Assembly (NCBI GenBank): GCA_002413305.1
Contig: DHWS01000021.1
Location: 83,147-112,560, forward strand
Source of the DNA: Actinobacteria bacterium UBA5176
Lineage (GTDB): Bacteria > Actinomycetota > UBA4738
Direction of reading: 5' to 3'
DNA length: 29,414 nt
Shown here: positions 1 to 8,322 of the stretch, piece by piece
How the letters are laid out: each line of letters starts with the position of its first letter
Numbering within the stretch: position 1 is the stretch's first letter
Made by a program: the position numbers and the translations under genes
Notes under the pieces: generated by a model
The model's database searches: none
Told to the model about the DNA's origin: nothing
The model's input: the letters and a program-made list of their open reading frames with translations, nothing else

Positions 1-2837
1 TCGACGAGGAGATGGTGTACGAATCGCGGGTCGGTGAGGTGTTCGTCCTCGGCGCGTCGAGCTGGCGGATCGAAGCCATCACGCACGACCGGGTGCTGGT
101 CTCGCCCGCGCCCGGCATGCCCGGGAAGATGCCTTTCTGGCACGGCGACGCACCGGGCCGTCCCGTGGAGCTGGGCCGTGCGCTGGGCGGGTTCCTGCGC
201 GAGGTGTCGGCGCTGAAACCCGCGCAGGCGCGCGTCCGCCTGGTGAAGGCCGGGCTGGACGAGTTCGCCGCCGGCAACCTGGTGGCGTACCTGGACGAGC
301 AGCGCCGATCCACCGGCGTCCTGCCCGACGACCGGACCATCGTCGTGGAGCGTTTCCGGGACGAGCTGGGGGACTGGCGGATCTGCATCCATTCCCCGTT
401 CGGCGCCCGCGTGCACGCGCCGTGGTCGCAGGCGATCGAGGCGCGGGTGCGCGAACGGCTGGGGGTCGAGGTCCAGACCATGTACACCGACGACGGCATC
501 GTCGTGCGTCTCCCCGAGGCCGACGAAGCGCCTCCCCCCGAATCCATCCTGTTCGAGCCGGAGGAGATCGAGGACGTGGTCGTGAACCAGGTCGGCGGGG
601 CGGCGATGTTCGCCAGCCGTTTCCGGGAATGCGCAGCCCGGGCGCTGCTGCTTCCGAGGAGGAGGCCGGGTCAGCGGACGCCGCTGTGGCAGCAGCGCCA
701 GAAGAGCGCCTCGCTCCTCCAGGTCGCCGCGCGGTATGGCTCGTTCCCGATCATCCTCGAGACATATCGCGAATGTCTGCAGGACGTGTTCGACCTGCCG
801 GGGCTGGCCGAACTGATGGCCCAGGTGCGACGGCGCGAGGTGCGGGTGGTCGAAGTGGATACGCCCGTGGCATCGCCGTTCGCCCAATCGCTGCTGTTCG
901 GCTACATCGCGGCATTCATGTACGAAGGAGACGCGCCGCTCGCCGAACGGCGTGCCCAGGCGCTCTCGTTGGACCGAGGGATCCTGGCGGAGCTGCTCGG
1001 CCGCGAGGAGCTTCGGGAGCTGATCGACGCCGAAGCCCTGACCGACCTGGAACTCGAGCTGCAGCGGCTGGCGGACGACCGGAGGATCCGGGACGCCGAC
1101 GCGGTGCACGATGCGCTGCGGACACTCGGCGACCTGACATTGGCGGAAGTCGAAGCGCGCTCGGCGCACCCCACGGAGGCGGCGGGATGGCTGGCCGAGC
1201 TGGAAGCCTCGCACCGCGCGCTGCCTCTGCGGATCGCCGGCGAGGTGCGGTGGGTGGCGATCGAGGACGCGTCCCGGTTCCGAGACGCGCTGGGGACCGC
1301 GTTACCGGTGGGGATCCCGGCGACCTTCCTGGAGGCGGTGGCGGACCCGGTCGGCGACCTGGTGGCCCGTTTCGCACGAACCCACGGCCCGTTCGTGGCC
1401 ACCGACGTGGCGGCGCGACTGGGGCTCGGGGTGGCGGTGGCGCAGCAGGCGCTCGACCGGCTGGAGGCTTCCGGCCGGGTCGTCCAGGGCGAGTTCCGCC
1501 CGGGGGGTTCGGGCCGTGAGTGGGTCGAGGCCGAGGTGCTCCGGCGGCTCCGGCGGCGTTCGCTGGCGGTCCTCCGCCGGGAGGTCGAGCCCGCCCCCCA
1601 GGAGGCGCTGGGGCGCTTCGTCGCGGCGTGGCAGGGCGTGGGCGTGGCGGGGCCGGCTCGGGCCGACCTCGACGCGCTGTACCGGGTGATCGAACAACTC
1701 CAGGGTGCTCCGGTGCCGGCGTCGGCCCTGGAGCGGCAGGTCCTTCCGGCGCGGCTGCTCGGCTATTCGCCGGCGCTCGTTGACGAGCTGTCGGCGTCGG
1801 GCGAGGTGGTGTGGGCGGGAAGCGGCGCCGTCGGCAGCGACGACGGGTGGGTCTCGCTGTATCTGGCCGAGCGGGCTCCGCTGCTCCTGCCCGAGCCGCT
1901 GCCCATCGAGCTGTCTTCGGTCGGCTCGGAGGTCCGCGACGCCCTGGGGCGGCGGGGGGCCATGTTCTTCCGGCAGGTGGTGGAGGAGCTGGGTTCGGCC
2001 GAAGACGTCGAGGTCCTGCTGAGCCTGTGGGAGCTGGTGTGGGCGGGACTGGCCACGAACGACACGCTGGCGCCGCTTCGGGCACTGGTCGGCGGGGCCG
2101 GGCTGAAGCGCGGGAGTTCGCGGTCGCGAGCACGTCCCCGGTCACGAGGGTTCCCGGCGAGGTTCGGCCCGCCCTCCGCAGCCGGGCGATGGAGCCTGCT
2201 GCCCGCCCGTGAGCCGGACTCCACGCGCCGGCTCCACGGCACGGCCGAGCAACTCCTCGCCCGGCACGGCGTCGTGACGCGCGGTGCCGTCATGGCCGAA
2301 CATGTGTCCGGCGGGTTTGCCGGCGTGTACGCCGTCCTGAAGGCGTTCGAGGAGGCCGGGCGGTGCCGACGGGGGTACTTCGTCGAAGGGCTGGGCGGGG
2401 CTCAGTTCGCGCTGCCGGGGGCGGTCGACCGGCTGCGCGGGTTCTCGGAACGGCCGCGATCGCCACAGACGAGCGTGCTCGCCGCGGCGGATCCGGCGAA
2501 CCCGTTCGGGGCGGCGCTGCCCTGGCCCGAGCGGCCAGGGGAGCGGGGGCTCGGCCACCGGCCGGGCCGGAAGGCGGGTGCGGTGGTGGTGCTGGTGGAC
2601 GGGAACCTCGTGATCTACGTGGAGAGGGGCGGCCGGACCCTTCTGACGTTCTCCGACGACCCGGCGGTGGTCCGGCCGGCGGTCGACGCACTGGCGCTGT
2701 CGGTTCGGGACGGAGTGCTCGGCCGGCTCACCGTGGAGCGGGCCGACGGCGAAGGGATCTTCGACACGCCGCTGGCCCTGGCTCTGGCCGAGGTCGGCTT
2801 CCGGCAGTCGACGCGCGGGCTGCGTCTGCGAGGCTGA
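1..2837 (+). CDS. lhr: ATP-dependent helicase Lhr, C-terminal part (5' end outside window)
   Basis: This is the C-terminal ~945 residues of the large helicase-related protein Lhr, a 3'-to-5' ATP-dependent DNA (and RNA:DNA) helicase linked to DNA repair. The frame is already open at base 3 (Asp-Glu-Glu before the first Met at 12), so that ATG is internal, and the RecA-like motor motifs lie upstream of the window. The opening part (VYESRVGEVFVLGASSWRIE) is the beta-barrel that follows the motor in Lhr. Further on are winged-helix-like stretches, for example around residues 450-495 (TDVAARLGLGVAVAQQAL), which fit the tandem winged-helix C-terminal domain of actinobacterial Lhr. The C-terminus (LALALAEVGF...) is typical of the family. 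The protein would be about 1,500 residues when complete. nei follows after 16 bases, the same pairing as lhr-nei in mycobacteria, which suggests co-transcription and a shared repair role. Confidence 0.92.
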   Translation, partial: DEEMVYESRVGEVFVLGASSWRIEAITHDRVLVSPAPGMPGKMPFWHGDAPGRPVELGRALGGFLREVSALKPAQARVRLVKAGLDEFAAGNLVAYLDEQRRSTGVLPDDRTIVVERFRDELGDWRICIHSPFGARVHAPWSQAIEARVRERLGVEVQTMYTDDGIVVRLPEADEAPPPESILFEPEEIEDVVVNQVGGAAMFASRFRECAARALLLPRRRPGQRTPLWQQRQKSASLLQVAARYGSFPIILETYRECLQDVFDLPGLAELMAQVRRREVRVVEVDTPVASPFAQSLLFGYIAAFMYEGDAPLAERRAQALSLDRGILAELLGREELRELIDAEALTDLELELQRLADDRRIRDADAVHDALRTLGDLTLAEVEARSAHPTEAAGWLAELEASHRALPLRIAGEVRWVAIEDASRFRDALGTALPVGIPATFLEAVADPVGDLVARFARTHGPFVATDVAARLGLGVAVAQQALDRLEASGRVVQGEFRPGGSGREWVEAEVLRRLRRRSLAVLRREVEPAPQEALGRFVAAWQGVGVAGPARADLDALYRVIEQLQGAPVPASALERQVLPARLLGYSPALVDELSASGEVVWAGSGAVGSDDGWVSLYLAERAPLLLPEPLPIELSSVGSEVRDALGRRGAMFFRQVVEELGSAEDVEVLLSLWELVWAGLATNDTLAPLRALVGGAGLKRGSSRSRARPRSRGFPARFGPPSAAGRWSLLPAREPDSTRRLHGTAEQLLARHGVVTRGAVMAEHVSGGFAGVYAVLKAFEEAGRCRRGYFVEGLGGAQFALPGAVDRLRGFSERPRSPQTSVLAAADPANPFGAALPWPERPGERGLGHRPGRKAGAVVVLVDGNLVIYVERGGRTLLTFSDDPAVVRPAVDALALSVRDGVLGRLTVERADGEGIFDTPLALALAEVGFRQSTRGLRLRG

Positions 2838-2853
2838 GGGGAAGGCCGGCGCC

Positions 2854-3714
2854 GTGCCGGAGGGCGACTCTGTGCTGGTGGCAGGACGGAGGCTCCACGC
2901 CGCACTGGCCGGCCAGCGGGTCGTTCGTAGCGACCTCCGGGTGCCGGCATTCGCCACGTCCGACCTGTCGGGGCAGCTACTCCGGGAGGTCGCTGCCCGG
3001 GGCAAGCATCTGCTGTTCCGGACCGACGGAGGCCTGACCCTCCACACGCACTTCCGGATGGAGGGTGAGTGGCACCTCTACCGGCCCGGTGGGCGCTGGA
3101 AGGGCCCGTCGCACGAGGTGCGGGCGGTGCTCGAGACCGCGCCGTGGGTCGCGGTCGGCTTCCGCCTGGGGATCGTCGAACTGCTCCCCACCTTGCGGGA
3201 GGCCGAGGTCCTTGCGTATCTCGGTCCGGACGTGCTCGGTGCGGACTGGGACCCTGACGAAGCGGTCCGCAGGCTGGGTCTCGACCCGGACCGGGAGATC
3301 GGCGCGGCGCTGATCGATCAGCGGGTGATGGCCGGGCCCGGCAACGTCTACAAATCGGAGGCGTGCTTCCTTCGGGGGCTCGACCCGTGGATGCGGGTGG
3401 GAGACGTGTCGGACCTCGAGGGGCTGGTCGGCTTGGTGAAGCGGCTGATGGAGGCGAACCGCACCACGGGCATGCAGATCACCACCGGCGACCGGCGAGC
3501 GGGTCATGGGCGCTGGGTCTACGGGCGTGGCGGCCGGCCCTGCCGTCGGTGCGGCACCCCGGTCCGACGCCGGGCGCCGGGCGTCGATGGTGATCCGGGT
3601 TCCGAGACCTACGAGCGGGTGACCTACTGGTGCCCGTCGTGCCAGCCGTCCCGGCCGATCAGATCGAGGCGAACCTGGCCAGGGGGAGCCGCGGGCCGCG
3701 ACGCGGCGGACTGA
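2854..3714 (+). CDS. nei: Fpg/Nei-family DNA glycosylase/AP lyase (endonuclease VIII-like)
   Basis: A bifunctional glycosylase and beta/delta lyase that removes oxidised bases in base excision repair. It has 286 residues, the usual size. The GTG start gives the mature N-terminus Pro2-Glu3 (MPEGDS), the catalytic pair of the family; MPEGD is the Nei rather than the Fpg form (usually MPELPE). Lys51 (ARGKHLLF) matches the conserved beta-hairpin lysine. The helix-two-turn-helix segment is around residues 140-210, with Asn164 in GPGNVYKSE. A C4 zinc finger uses Cys230, Cys233, Cys260 and Cys263. A GGGGAAGG run just after the lhr stop can serve as ribosome binding site. The last 56 bases overlap the 3' end of the convergent alkA gene. 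The Nei2 type is favoured by the lhr neighbour, but exact substrate preference cannot be read from sequence. Confidence 0.93.
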   Translation: MPEGDSVLVAGRRLHAALAGQRVVRSDLRVPAFATSDLSGQLLREVAARGKHLLFRTDGGLTLHTHFRMEGEWHLYRPGGRWKGPSHEVRAVLETAPWVAVGFRLGIVELLPTLREAEVLAYLGPDVLGADWDPDEAVRRLGLDPDREIGAALIDQRVMAGPGNVYKSEACFLRGLDPWMRVGDVSDLEGLVGLVKRLMEANRTTGMQITTGDRRAGHGRWVYGRGGRPCRRCGTPVRRRAPGVDGDPGSETYERVTYWCPSCQPSRPIRSRRTWPGGAAGRDAAD

Positions 3715-4567
3715 TGCCAGCGGCGCCGAGGAGCCGGAGCACCCTGCCTCGGTGACCGCGGTAGGGTTCGAGGAGCTCCAGCATGAGATCGTCGTTCCCC
3801 CGGGCATGCCCGGCCAGGGCCCAGGCGACCATGTGGGGGAGGTGATAGTCGCCGACGGACACCGCGTCGGCGTCCCCCAGGGCGACGATGGCCACCTCGG
3901 CCGCCGTCCATGGTCCGATCCCCGGGAAGGCCTGCAGCCGCCGGTACGCGCCGGGCAGCGGCATGGCCAGGGTGGCTTCGACCTTCGGCGCGCGCCGGGC
4001 GATCTCACGGAGCACGCCGGCGCGGCGAGCTTCGATCCCCAGCGGGTGGAAGTCGAACGACGGCGTGGCGGCCAGCCTCTCTGGGGCCGGCGGGAGCAGC
4101 AGCCCGCCCGGACCGGGAGCCGGCTCCCCGTACCTTCGGACCAGCGACCGGAACGCCGCCCGGGCGGACGCGCCGGGCACCTTCTGCTCCAGCACCGAGG
4201 GAACGATCGCCTCGAACACCGCCTCGGTCCGGGTCATGCGAAGTCCGGGCATCCGGCGATGGAGCTCACGCAGAAGGCCGGATGCCGGGTCGAAACCGTC
4301 GAGTCGGTCGCCGGAGCCGAGCAGGGCCGGGGCGTGCTCAAGCGCCCACGCCGCCCCCGGACCCCACGCTTGGACCTCCACCGCGTCCGCTGCCGCCTGC
4401 GTGTACCGGGCGGTGGCCGGCCCCTCGCAGGTGCGGGTCGCCCGCCACCAGGACCCGGCCCGGTCCCGCAGCATGGTGGGATCGCCGAACCCGCGCCGAA
4501 GCGGCGACAGGGTCAGCGGGAGGTCGACCGGCAGCGGGAGTCGAACCGTTCGGCGCACGGGATCCAT
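3659..4567 (-). CDS. alkA: DNA-3-methyladenine glycosylase II-like (HhH-GPD family)
   Basis: A base excision repair glycosylase for alkylated purines, 302 residues. The C-terminal half carries the helix-hairpin-helix AFPGIGPWTAAEV (residues 213-225) followed by Gly-Asp at 239-240; Asp240 aligns with the catalytic aspartate of AlkA (Asp238 in E. coli). The motif VLEQKV (about 125-130) sits where AlkA has its conserved Gln-Gln segment. There is no iron-sulfur Cys cluster, which argues against EndoIII or MutY. The N-terminal ~110 residues fit the AlkA N-terminal domain, without an Ada-type fusion. The ATG at 4567 was chosen because the protein begins there in a form matching relatives, with a -10-like TATAGC (4580-4585) just upstream. 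It lies 50 bases downstream of menG on the same strand and overlaps nei tail to tail. Confidence 0.85.
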   Translation of the reverse strand: MDPVRRTVRLPLPVDLPLTLSPLRRGFGDPTMLRDRAGSWWRATRTCEGPATARYTQAAADAVEVQAWGPGAAWALEHAPALLGSGDRLDGFDPASGLLRELHRRMPGLRMTRTEAVFEAIVPSVLEQKVPGASARAAFRSLVRRYGEPAPGPGGLLLPPAPERLAATPSFDFHPLGIEARRAGVLREIARRAPKVEATLAMPLPGAYRRLQAFPGIGPWTAAEVAIVALGDADAVSVGDYHLPHMVAWALAGHARGNDDLMLELLEPYRGHRGRVLRLLGAAGISPPRRGPRLPLARFASI

Positions 4568-4579
4568 GTCCGGCCCGAC

Positions 4580-4585
4580 GCTATA
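4580..4585 (-). promoter_or_regulatory. Possible -10 box for alkA
   Basis: TATAGC on the minus strand, 12 bases before the alkA ATG, in the 50-base gap after menG. Initiation about 7 bases downstream would leave a leader of only ~5 bases. No good -35 is visible. It would let alkA be expressed apart from the upstream genes. Confidence 0.3.
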
Positions 4586-4617
4586 CCCCGGCACCGCCGC
4601 GGACCCAAACCGGCAGG

Positions 4618-5325
4618 TCAGTCCCCCGGTTTGGTGCCTGTCAGCAGCGTCACGATCCCACCGGTCAGCGGCCGGGGCCGGACGTGCGCGAACCCGGCCC
4701 GGGTCAACAGCGCGGCCATCTCCGGGCCGGGAGGGATCTGGGCGAGCGAGTGCACCAGGTACCGGTAGGCGTCCCGCCGCCCGACCAGCGAGCCCACGGC
4801 CGGTGCGACGGTTCCGAAATAGGCGTCGAACATTCGTCGGAACGCGCGGTTGGCAGGCTCCGTGATGTCCACCAGCGCGATCCGCCCGCCGCCCCGGAGG
4901 ACCCTGTGCAGCTCGCCGAAGGCGGCGGCGAGGTCGTGCAGGTTCCGCAGGACGAACCCGCTCACCGCGGCGTCGAAACTCCCGTCGGCGAACGGCAGGC
5001 GGAAGGCGCTGCCCTGGACCAGCGCCGGCCCCGGCCCGAGGCGGCGGCGTGCTTCGGCCAGCATCCTCCCGCTGGTGTCGACGCCGACGGCTCGCGAACC
5101 GGCTGGGAGGCGTCCGGTCAGCGCGCCCGACCCACACCCCAGGTCCAGGATCCGTCCCGGCGCCGGCCCGATCGCCGCCACGGTTCGGCGGCGCCACCAG
5201 TGGTCCATGCCGAAGGAGAGCACGCTGTTCAGCAAGTCGTAGCGTTCGACCAGGTCGTCGAACATCGCCCGAACCCGCGGCTCGGGTGGGGCAGTGCGTC
5301 GTGGCGTCCTTTCGCCGGTGGTCAC
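4618..5325 (-). CDS. menG: UbiE/MenG-family methyltransferase (demethylmenaquinone methyltransferase)
   Basis: A SAM-dependent C-methyltransferase predicted to make menaquinone from demethylmenaquinone, the last step of the pathway at the membrane. It has 235 residues, the normal size. The N-terminal signature MFDDLVERYDLLNSVLSFGMD, followed by WWRRR (residues 21-47), is the UbiE/COQ5 family mark. The SAM-binding loop is DLGCGSG (61-67), the post-I acid is in VGVDTSG, and the later motif FDAAVSGFVLRNLHD is also UbiE-like. GTG at 5325 was chosen because it precedes the conserved N-terminus and has a TACCCT box 7 bases upstream. Ubiquinone is not expected in actinobacteria, so MenG is preferred over UbiE. 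It lies 50 bases after pmbA on the same strand. No other men gene is in the window. Confidence 0.85.
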   Translation of the reverse strand: MTTGERTPRRTAPPEPRVRAMFDDLVERYDLLNSVLSFGMDHWWRRRTVAAIGPAPGRILDLGCGSGALTGRLPAGSRAVGVDTSGRMLAEARRRLGPGPALVQGSAFRLPFADGSFDAAVSGFVLRNLHDLAAAFGELHRVLRGGGRIALVDITEPANRAFRRMFDAYFGTVAPAVGSLVGRRDAYRYLVHSLAQIPPGPEMAALLTRAGFAHVRPRPLTGGIVTLLTGTKPGD

Positions 5326-5332
5326 GACCGGA

Positions 5333-5338
5333 AGGGTA
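5333..5338 (-). promoter_or_regulatory. -10 box for a likely leaderless menG transcript
   Basis: TACCCT on the minus strand matches TANNNT. Exactly 7 bases separate it from the GTG of menG, so transcription would start at or next to the start codon. No Shine-Dalgarno sequence is present, which agrees with leaderless translation. The -35 is not recognisable. Confidence 0.45.
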
Positions 5339-5375
5339 CCCGGCCGCCCGCCCGCCCGGTCGTACCGTGGTGGCG

Positions 5376-6731
5376 CTAGTGATCGCTTCGGCCGCTGAAC
5401 GTGAACCCGGAGATCGCCAGGGCCGGTACGCGGGAGGCAGCGAAGGAGAATTCGGCCGCGAGCTCGGTGTCCCGCCCGACCATCCGCACGTTCGAGAGGG
5501 CCTCGAGGACCGATTGCGTGAAGCGGAGGTTGGTGACCGGGGCGGTGACCTGACCGTTCTCGATCAGCCACGTGCCATCGCGGGTCATCCCCGTGATCGT
5601 CGTCTCGATCGGGTGGACGATGTTGGAGTAGTGGAACCGGGTCACCAGCAGGCCACGCTCGGTGGTCCGGACCATGTCCTCGAGGGTGGCCTCTCCCGGC
5701 GCCAGGAAGAGGTTGAGCGGGAAGGCGCCGTCCGGGTTCGGGGCCGGGAGCGCGTGGCCGGTCGATTCCACGCCGGCCTGCTTGGCGCTCCGGCGGTCGT
5801 GGACACCGGAGACGAACACCCCGCGGTCGATCAGCGTCACCCGGCGCTTCGGCGTGCCTTCGAAGTCGAAGGGGAGCCCGAGCGTATCCGGCGAGAGGGC
5901 GTCGTCGGTGATGCTGACCGCTTCGCCGCAGACGCGCTGGCCCTCCTTGCCGGAGAAAGGGGACCGGCCCTCGGCGATGCCCTTCCCACCGAATCCCATG
6001 TAGGCCAAGAAGGCCACCAGCGTCGAGACGGCGAGCGGTTCGAGGACCACGTCGTACCGGCCGGGTTCGACCTGCCGGGGACGCTGGCTGCCGGACGCCT
6101 TCGCGAACGCTCGCCGGCCGGTCCGCTCGGGATCGAGGTCGCCCATCCGCCCGGCGGCGGACTCCGAGATCCCGGCGCCCCCTTCGCCGCCGGACACAAC
6201 CGTGGAGATGGTGGCCTGCGTGGTGGGTGCGTAGCAGAACTGGCCCTGGGAGGTGGCGACCGCCACCTCGGCGGCGGACGTCTCGAAGGCTCCCGCGGCG
6301 TGGAAGGCGGGGTCCTCCACCGCGCCGACCAGCGCCGCGACCGCGTCCGCCCGGAATCGCGGAGTGGCCCGGGCGGTCGCCTCGTCGAACCGGTCGCCGG
6401 CGTCGGGCAGGGGAGCCTGTGGCGCGAGCCCGGGGAACAACGGATCGGGGGCGGCGACGCGCGCCATCTCCAGTGCGCTCGCGGCGGCCCGCCGGGCGCC
6501 CTCGACTGAGAACTCGTTGGTGGCGGCCACCCCGGTTCGGCCTTCGCTCACGGCGCGCACCCGGATGCCGGTGTCCTCCCTGGACGTGCTCTGGTGGATG
6601 TGGGACGAGGCGAACCGCGTCAGGCCGCCCCATTCGTGCAGGAAGAGCACCTCGACGGCGTCGGCACCGGGCAGGTCGAGGGCAGCTTCGGCGACCCGGC
6701 GGGCTTCCGCCGGACCGACCGGCTCGGGCAT
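5376..6731 (-). CDS. pmbA: TldE/PmbA-family protein, partner of TldD protease
   Basis: The non-catalytic subunit of the TldD/TldE (PmbA) heterodimeric metalloprotease, which in E. coli matures microcin B17 and degrades CcdA, and in other bacteria takes part in peptide natural product maturation. It has 451 residues, as usual. It shows the family fold markers, such as the N-terminal TRFASSHIHQSTSREDTGIRVR (split at residues ~33-55) and the C-terminal region with VTNLRFTQSVLEALSNV. The HExxxH zinc motif is absent, as expected for TldE. Its ATG overlaps the tldD stop by one base (TGATG), so the two are translationally coupled, which supports a 1:1 complex. No obvious RiPP precursor or cyclodehydratase is nearby, so the substrate is unknown. 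Confidence 0.9.
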   Translation of the reverse strand: MPEPVGPAEARRVAEAALDLPGADAVEVLFLHEWGGLTRFASSHIHQSTSREDTGIRVRAVSEGRTGVAATNEFSVEGARRAAASALEMARVAAPDPLFPGLAPQAPLPDAGDRFDEATARATPRFRADAVAALVGAVEDPAFHAAGAFETSAAEVAVATSQGQFCYAPTTQATISTVVSGGEGGAGISESAAGRMGDLDPERTGRRAFAKASGSQRPRQVEPGRYDVVLEPLAVSTLVAFLAYMGFGGKGIAEGRSPFSGKEGQRVCGEAVSITDDALSPDTLGLPFDFEGTPKRRVTLIDRGVFVSGVHDRRSAKQAGVESTGHALPAPNPDGAFPLNLFLAPGEATLEDMVRTTERGLLVTRFHYSNIVHPIETTITGMTRDGTWLIENGQVTAPVTNLRFTQSVLEALSNVRMVGRDTELAAEFSFAASRVPALAISGFTFSGRSDH

Positions 6732-8176
6732 CAGCGCACCCCAACCTGAACGCCACGGAACCGGGCGGGGGCGGTGCCGTGGCCGACCCGGGCGACCTGT
6801 CCCGGTTGGCCCTTGCCGCAATTCGGTGTGCCCCACATCGCCCATTCCTCCCGGCCGCCCACCGCGTCGCACGAGCCCCAGAACTCCGTGGTGATGCCCG
6901 TGTAGTTCGGGTTCCGATACATCTCGGTGAGCCGGCCGTCCTTGATACGCCAGGCGACCTCGCAGCCGAACTGGAAGTTGACCCGCTTGTCGTCGATGGA
7001 CCACGAGGTGTTCGTGGTCATGAAGATGCCGTCCTTCGTGTCCCCGATGATCTCGGCGAGCGTGCCCTCGCCGGGCTCGAGGTTGATGTTCGTCATGCGG
7101 ATCAGCGGGAGGTTCTGCCAGCCGTCGGCGCGCATGGCGCCTGCGGACGCGGCGCCGTCGCCCAGCACCGGCGCCGTCTCGCGGCTGGAGATGAAGTCCT
7201 GGAAGACGCCGTTTTCGACCAGCACCACCCGCTGGGCCGGAACGCCCTCGTCGTCGAACCCGAACGAGCCCAACCCGCCGTCCGAGGTGGCGTCCGCGAC
7301 CAGGGTGACCTTGTCGCTGCCGTAGCGGAGCGTACCGCGGTCTTCGAGCTTGACGAACGACGTGCCGGCGTAGGCCTCCTCCATGCCGAGCACACGGTCG
7401 AGCTCCAGCGGGTGGCCGACCGACTCGTGGACCTGCGACATCATCTGTTCGCCGTCGAGGATCAGCGTGGTGACCTCGGACGGGCAGTCCTTCGCAGAGA
7501 GGAGGCCGACCGCCTCGCTCGCCACCCGCTCGGCCTCCTGCACGAGCGGGAGGGTGCGGACCCGCTCGTAGCCGGCGGCCAGCAGTCCCCCGCGCGACGA
7601 GCCGGGGAAGGTTCGGCGCTGCACCTCGCCGTCCCCGATCGCCGTGGCCGCGATGCTCCCCCCGGAGTTCGTGATCGTCTGCTGGATGGCCGCGCCCTCG
7701 CTGGACGCGAACGAGGTCCGCCGCCGGTAGAAGTCAAGGATGGCTTCGCCGAACGCCAGCCCCTTGACGGCCTGCATCCGTCGGCTGGCCTCCATCAGGA
7801 GGGCCACCTTCTCGTCCAGCGGAACGGTGAACGGGTCCTCCTGGACCCGGGTGGACCAGGAGGCGGTGACGGGCTCGACCGGAGACAGGCGGACCGGATC
7901 CGTGGGAAGGCGGGAGGCGGCCCGGGCGATCTCGACCGCCAACCCGGCGGTGTGTTCGACGTCTTCGGGCGTGACGCGGGCGCTTGCCGCGAACCCCCAG
8001 TACCCGTCCACCAGGACCCGGATGCCGATGCCCTGGGAGAGGGCCCGGTCGATGCCCTCCATCTCCTGGTTCCGGACCGTGAGCGACTCGGTCTCCTCGG
8101 CGACCCACCGTGCGTCGGCGTATCCCGCCCCGGCTCGGCGGGCGGCCTCGACAGCGTGCTGCACGACATCCAACAA
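6731..8176 (-). CDS. tldD: TldD-family zinc metalloprotease, catalytic subunit
   Basis: The catalytic partner of PmbA/TldE, a cytosolic peptidase acting on small unfolded peptides in a shielded chamber. It has 481 residues. The zinc site is HESVGH at residues 250-255, followed by PLELD, the TldD form of HExxxH. The N-terminal domain ([19 protein letters not shown], ~27-45) is shared by TldD and TldE. The start is TTG at 8176, supported by AGAGAGG eight bases upstream (8185-8191); a second TTG follows directly at 8173. No ATG or GTG is better placed. The stop overlaps the pmbA ATG. It is the first gene of the minus-strand series, and a promoter-like pair lies at 8235-8264. Confidence 0.92.
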   Translation of the reverse strand: MLDVVQHAVEAARRAGAGYADARWVAEETESLTVRNQEMEGIDRALSQGIGIRVLVDGYWGFAASARVTPEDVEHTAGLAVEIARAASRLPTDPVRLSPVEPVTASWSTRVQEDPFTVPLDEKVALLMEASRRMQAVKGLAFGEAILDFYRRRTSFASSEGAAIQQTITNSGGSIAATAIGDGEVQRRTFPGSSRGGLLAAGYERVRTLPLVQEAERVASEAVGLLSAKDCPSEVTTLILDGEQMMSQVHESVGHPLELDRVLGMEEAYAGTSFVKLEDRGTLRYGSDKVTLVADATSDGGLGSFGFDDEGVPAQRVVLVENGVFQDFISSRETAPVLGDGAASAGAMRADGWQNLPLIRMTNINLEPGEGTLAEIIGDTKDGIFMTTNTSWSIDDKRVNFQFGCEVAWRIKDGRLTEMYRNPNYTGITTEFWGSCDAVGGREEWAMWGTPNCGKGQPGQVARVGHGTAPARFRGVQVGVR

Positions 8177-8234
8177 GGGTCGAACCTCTCTGCGGGGACG
8201 GGCGCCGGGCGGGCGGCCGGACAGCTCAGCGAGC

Positions 8235-8264
8235 AGGGTATCGCAGGCCTGTCACACCCGTCAG
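8235..8264 (-). promoter_or_regulatory. Possible tldD promoter
   Basis: On the minus strand, CTGACG (8264-8259), 18 bases, then TACCCT (8240-8235) resemble -35 and -10 boxes. The predicted mRNA start is near 8228, giving a leader of ~50 bases before the TTG. An imperfect dyad CCCGTC/GACGGG (8257-8262 and 8270-8275) overlaps the -35 and could be an operator or chance. Confidence 0.33.
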
Positions 8265-8293
8265 CCCGGGACGGGCGACCCCACGCTTTCGGG

Positions 8294-8322
8294 TACGCTG
8301 TCCGGCCGGAGGTGGACGGATC
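8294..8322 (+). promoter_or_regulatory. -10 box, Shine-Dalgarno and ATC start of the F420 oxidoreductase gene
   Basis: TACGCT (8294-8299) fits TANNNT. GGAGG (8308-8312) lies seven bases before ATC at 8320. The in-frame codons upstream of ATC contain no ATG, GTG or TTG for more than 100 bases. The spacing is ideal for initiation at the ATC, which decides this unusual start. Confidence 0.5.

Noticed and set aside
1376..1399. CGAAC and GTTCG pair inside lhr
   Set aside because: Spacing of nine bases is wrong for LexA and it is inside coding sequence.
4542..4552. CGAACCGTTCG, like an SOS box
   Set aside because: Arms are separated by one base, not four, and it lies within the alkA coding region; the same holds for 19799-19809 in glnD.
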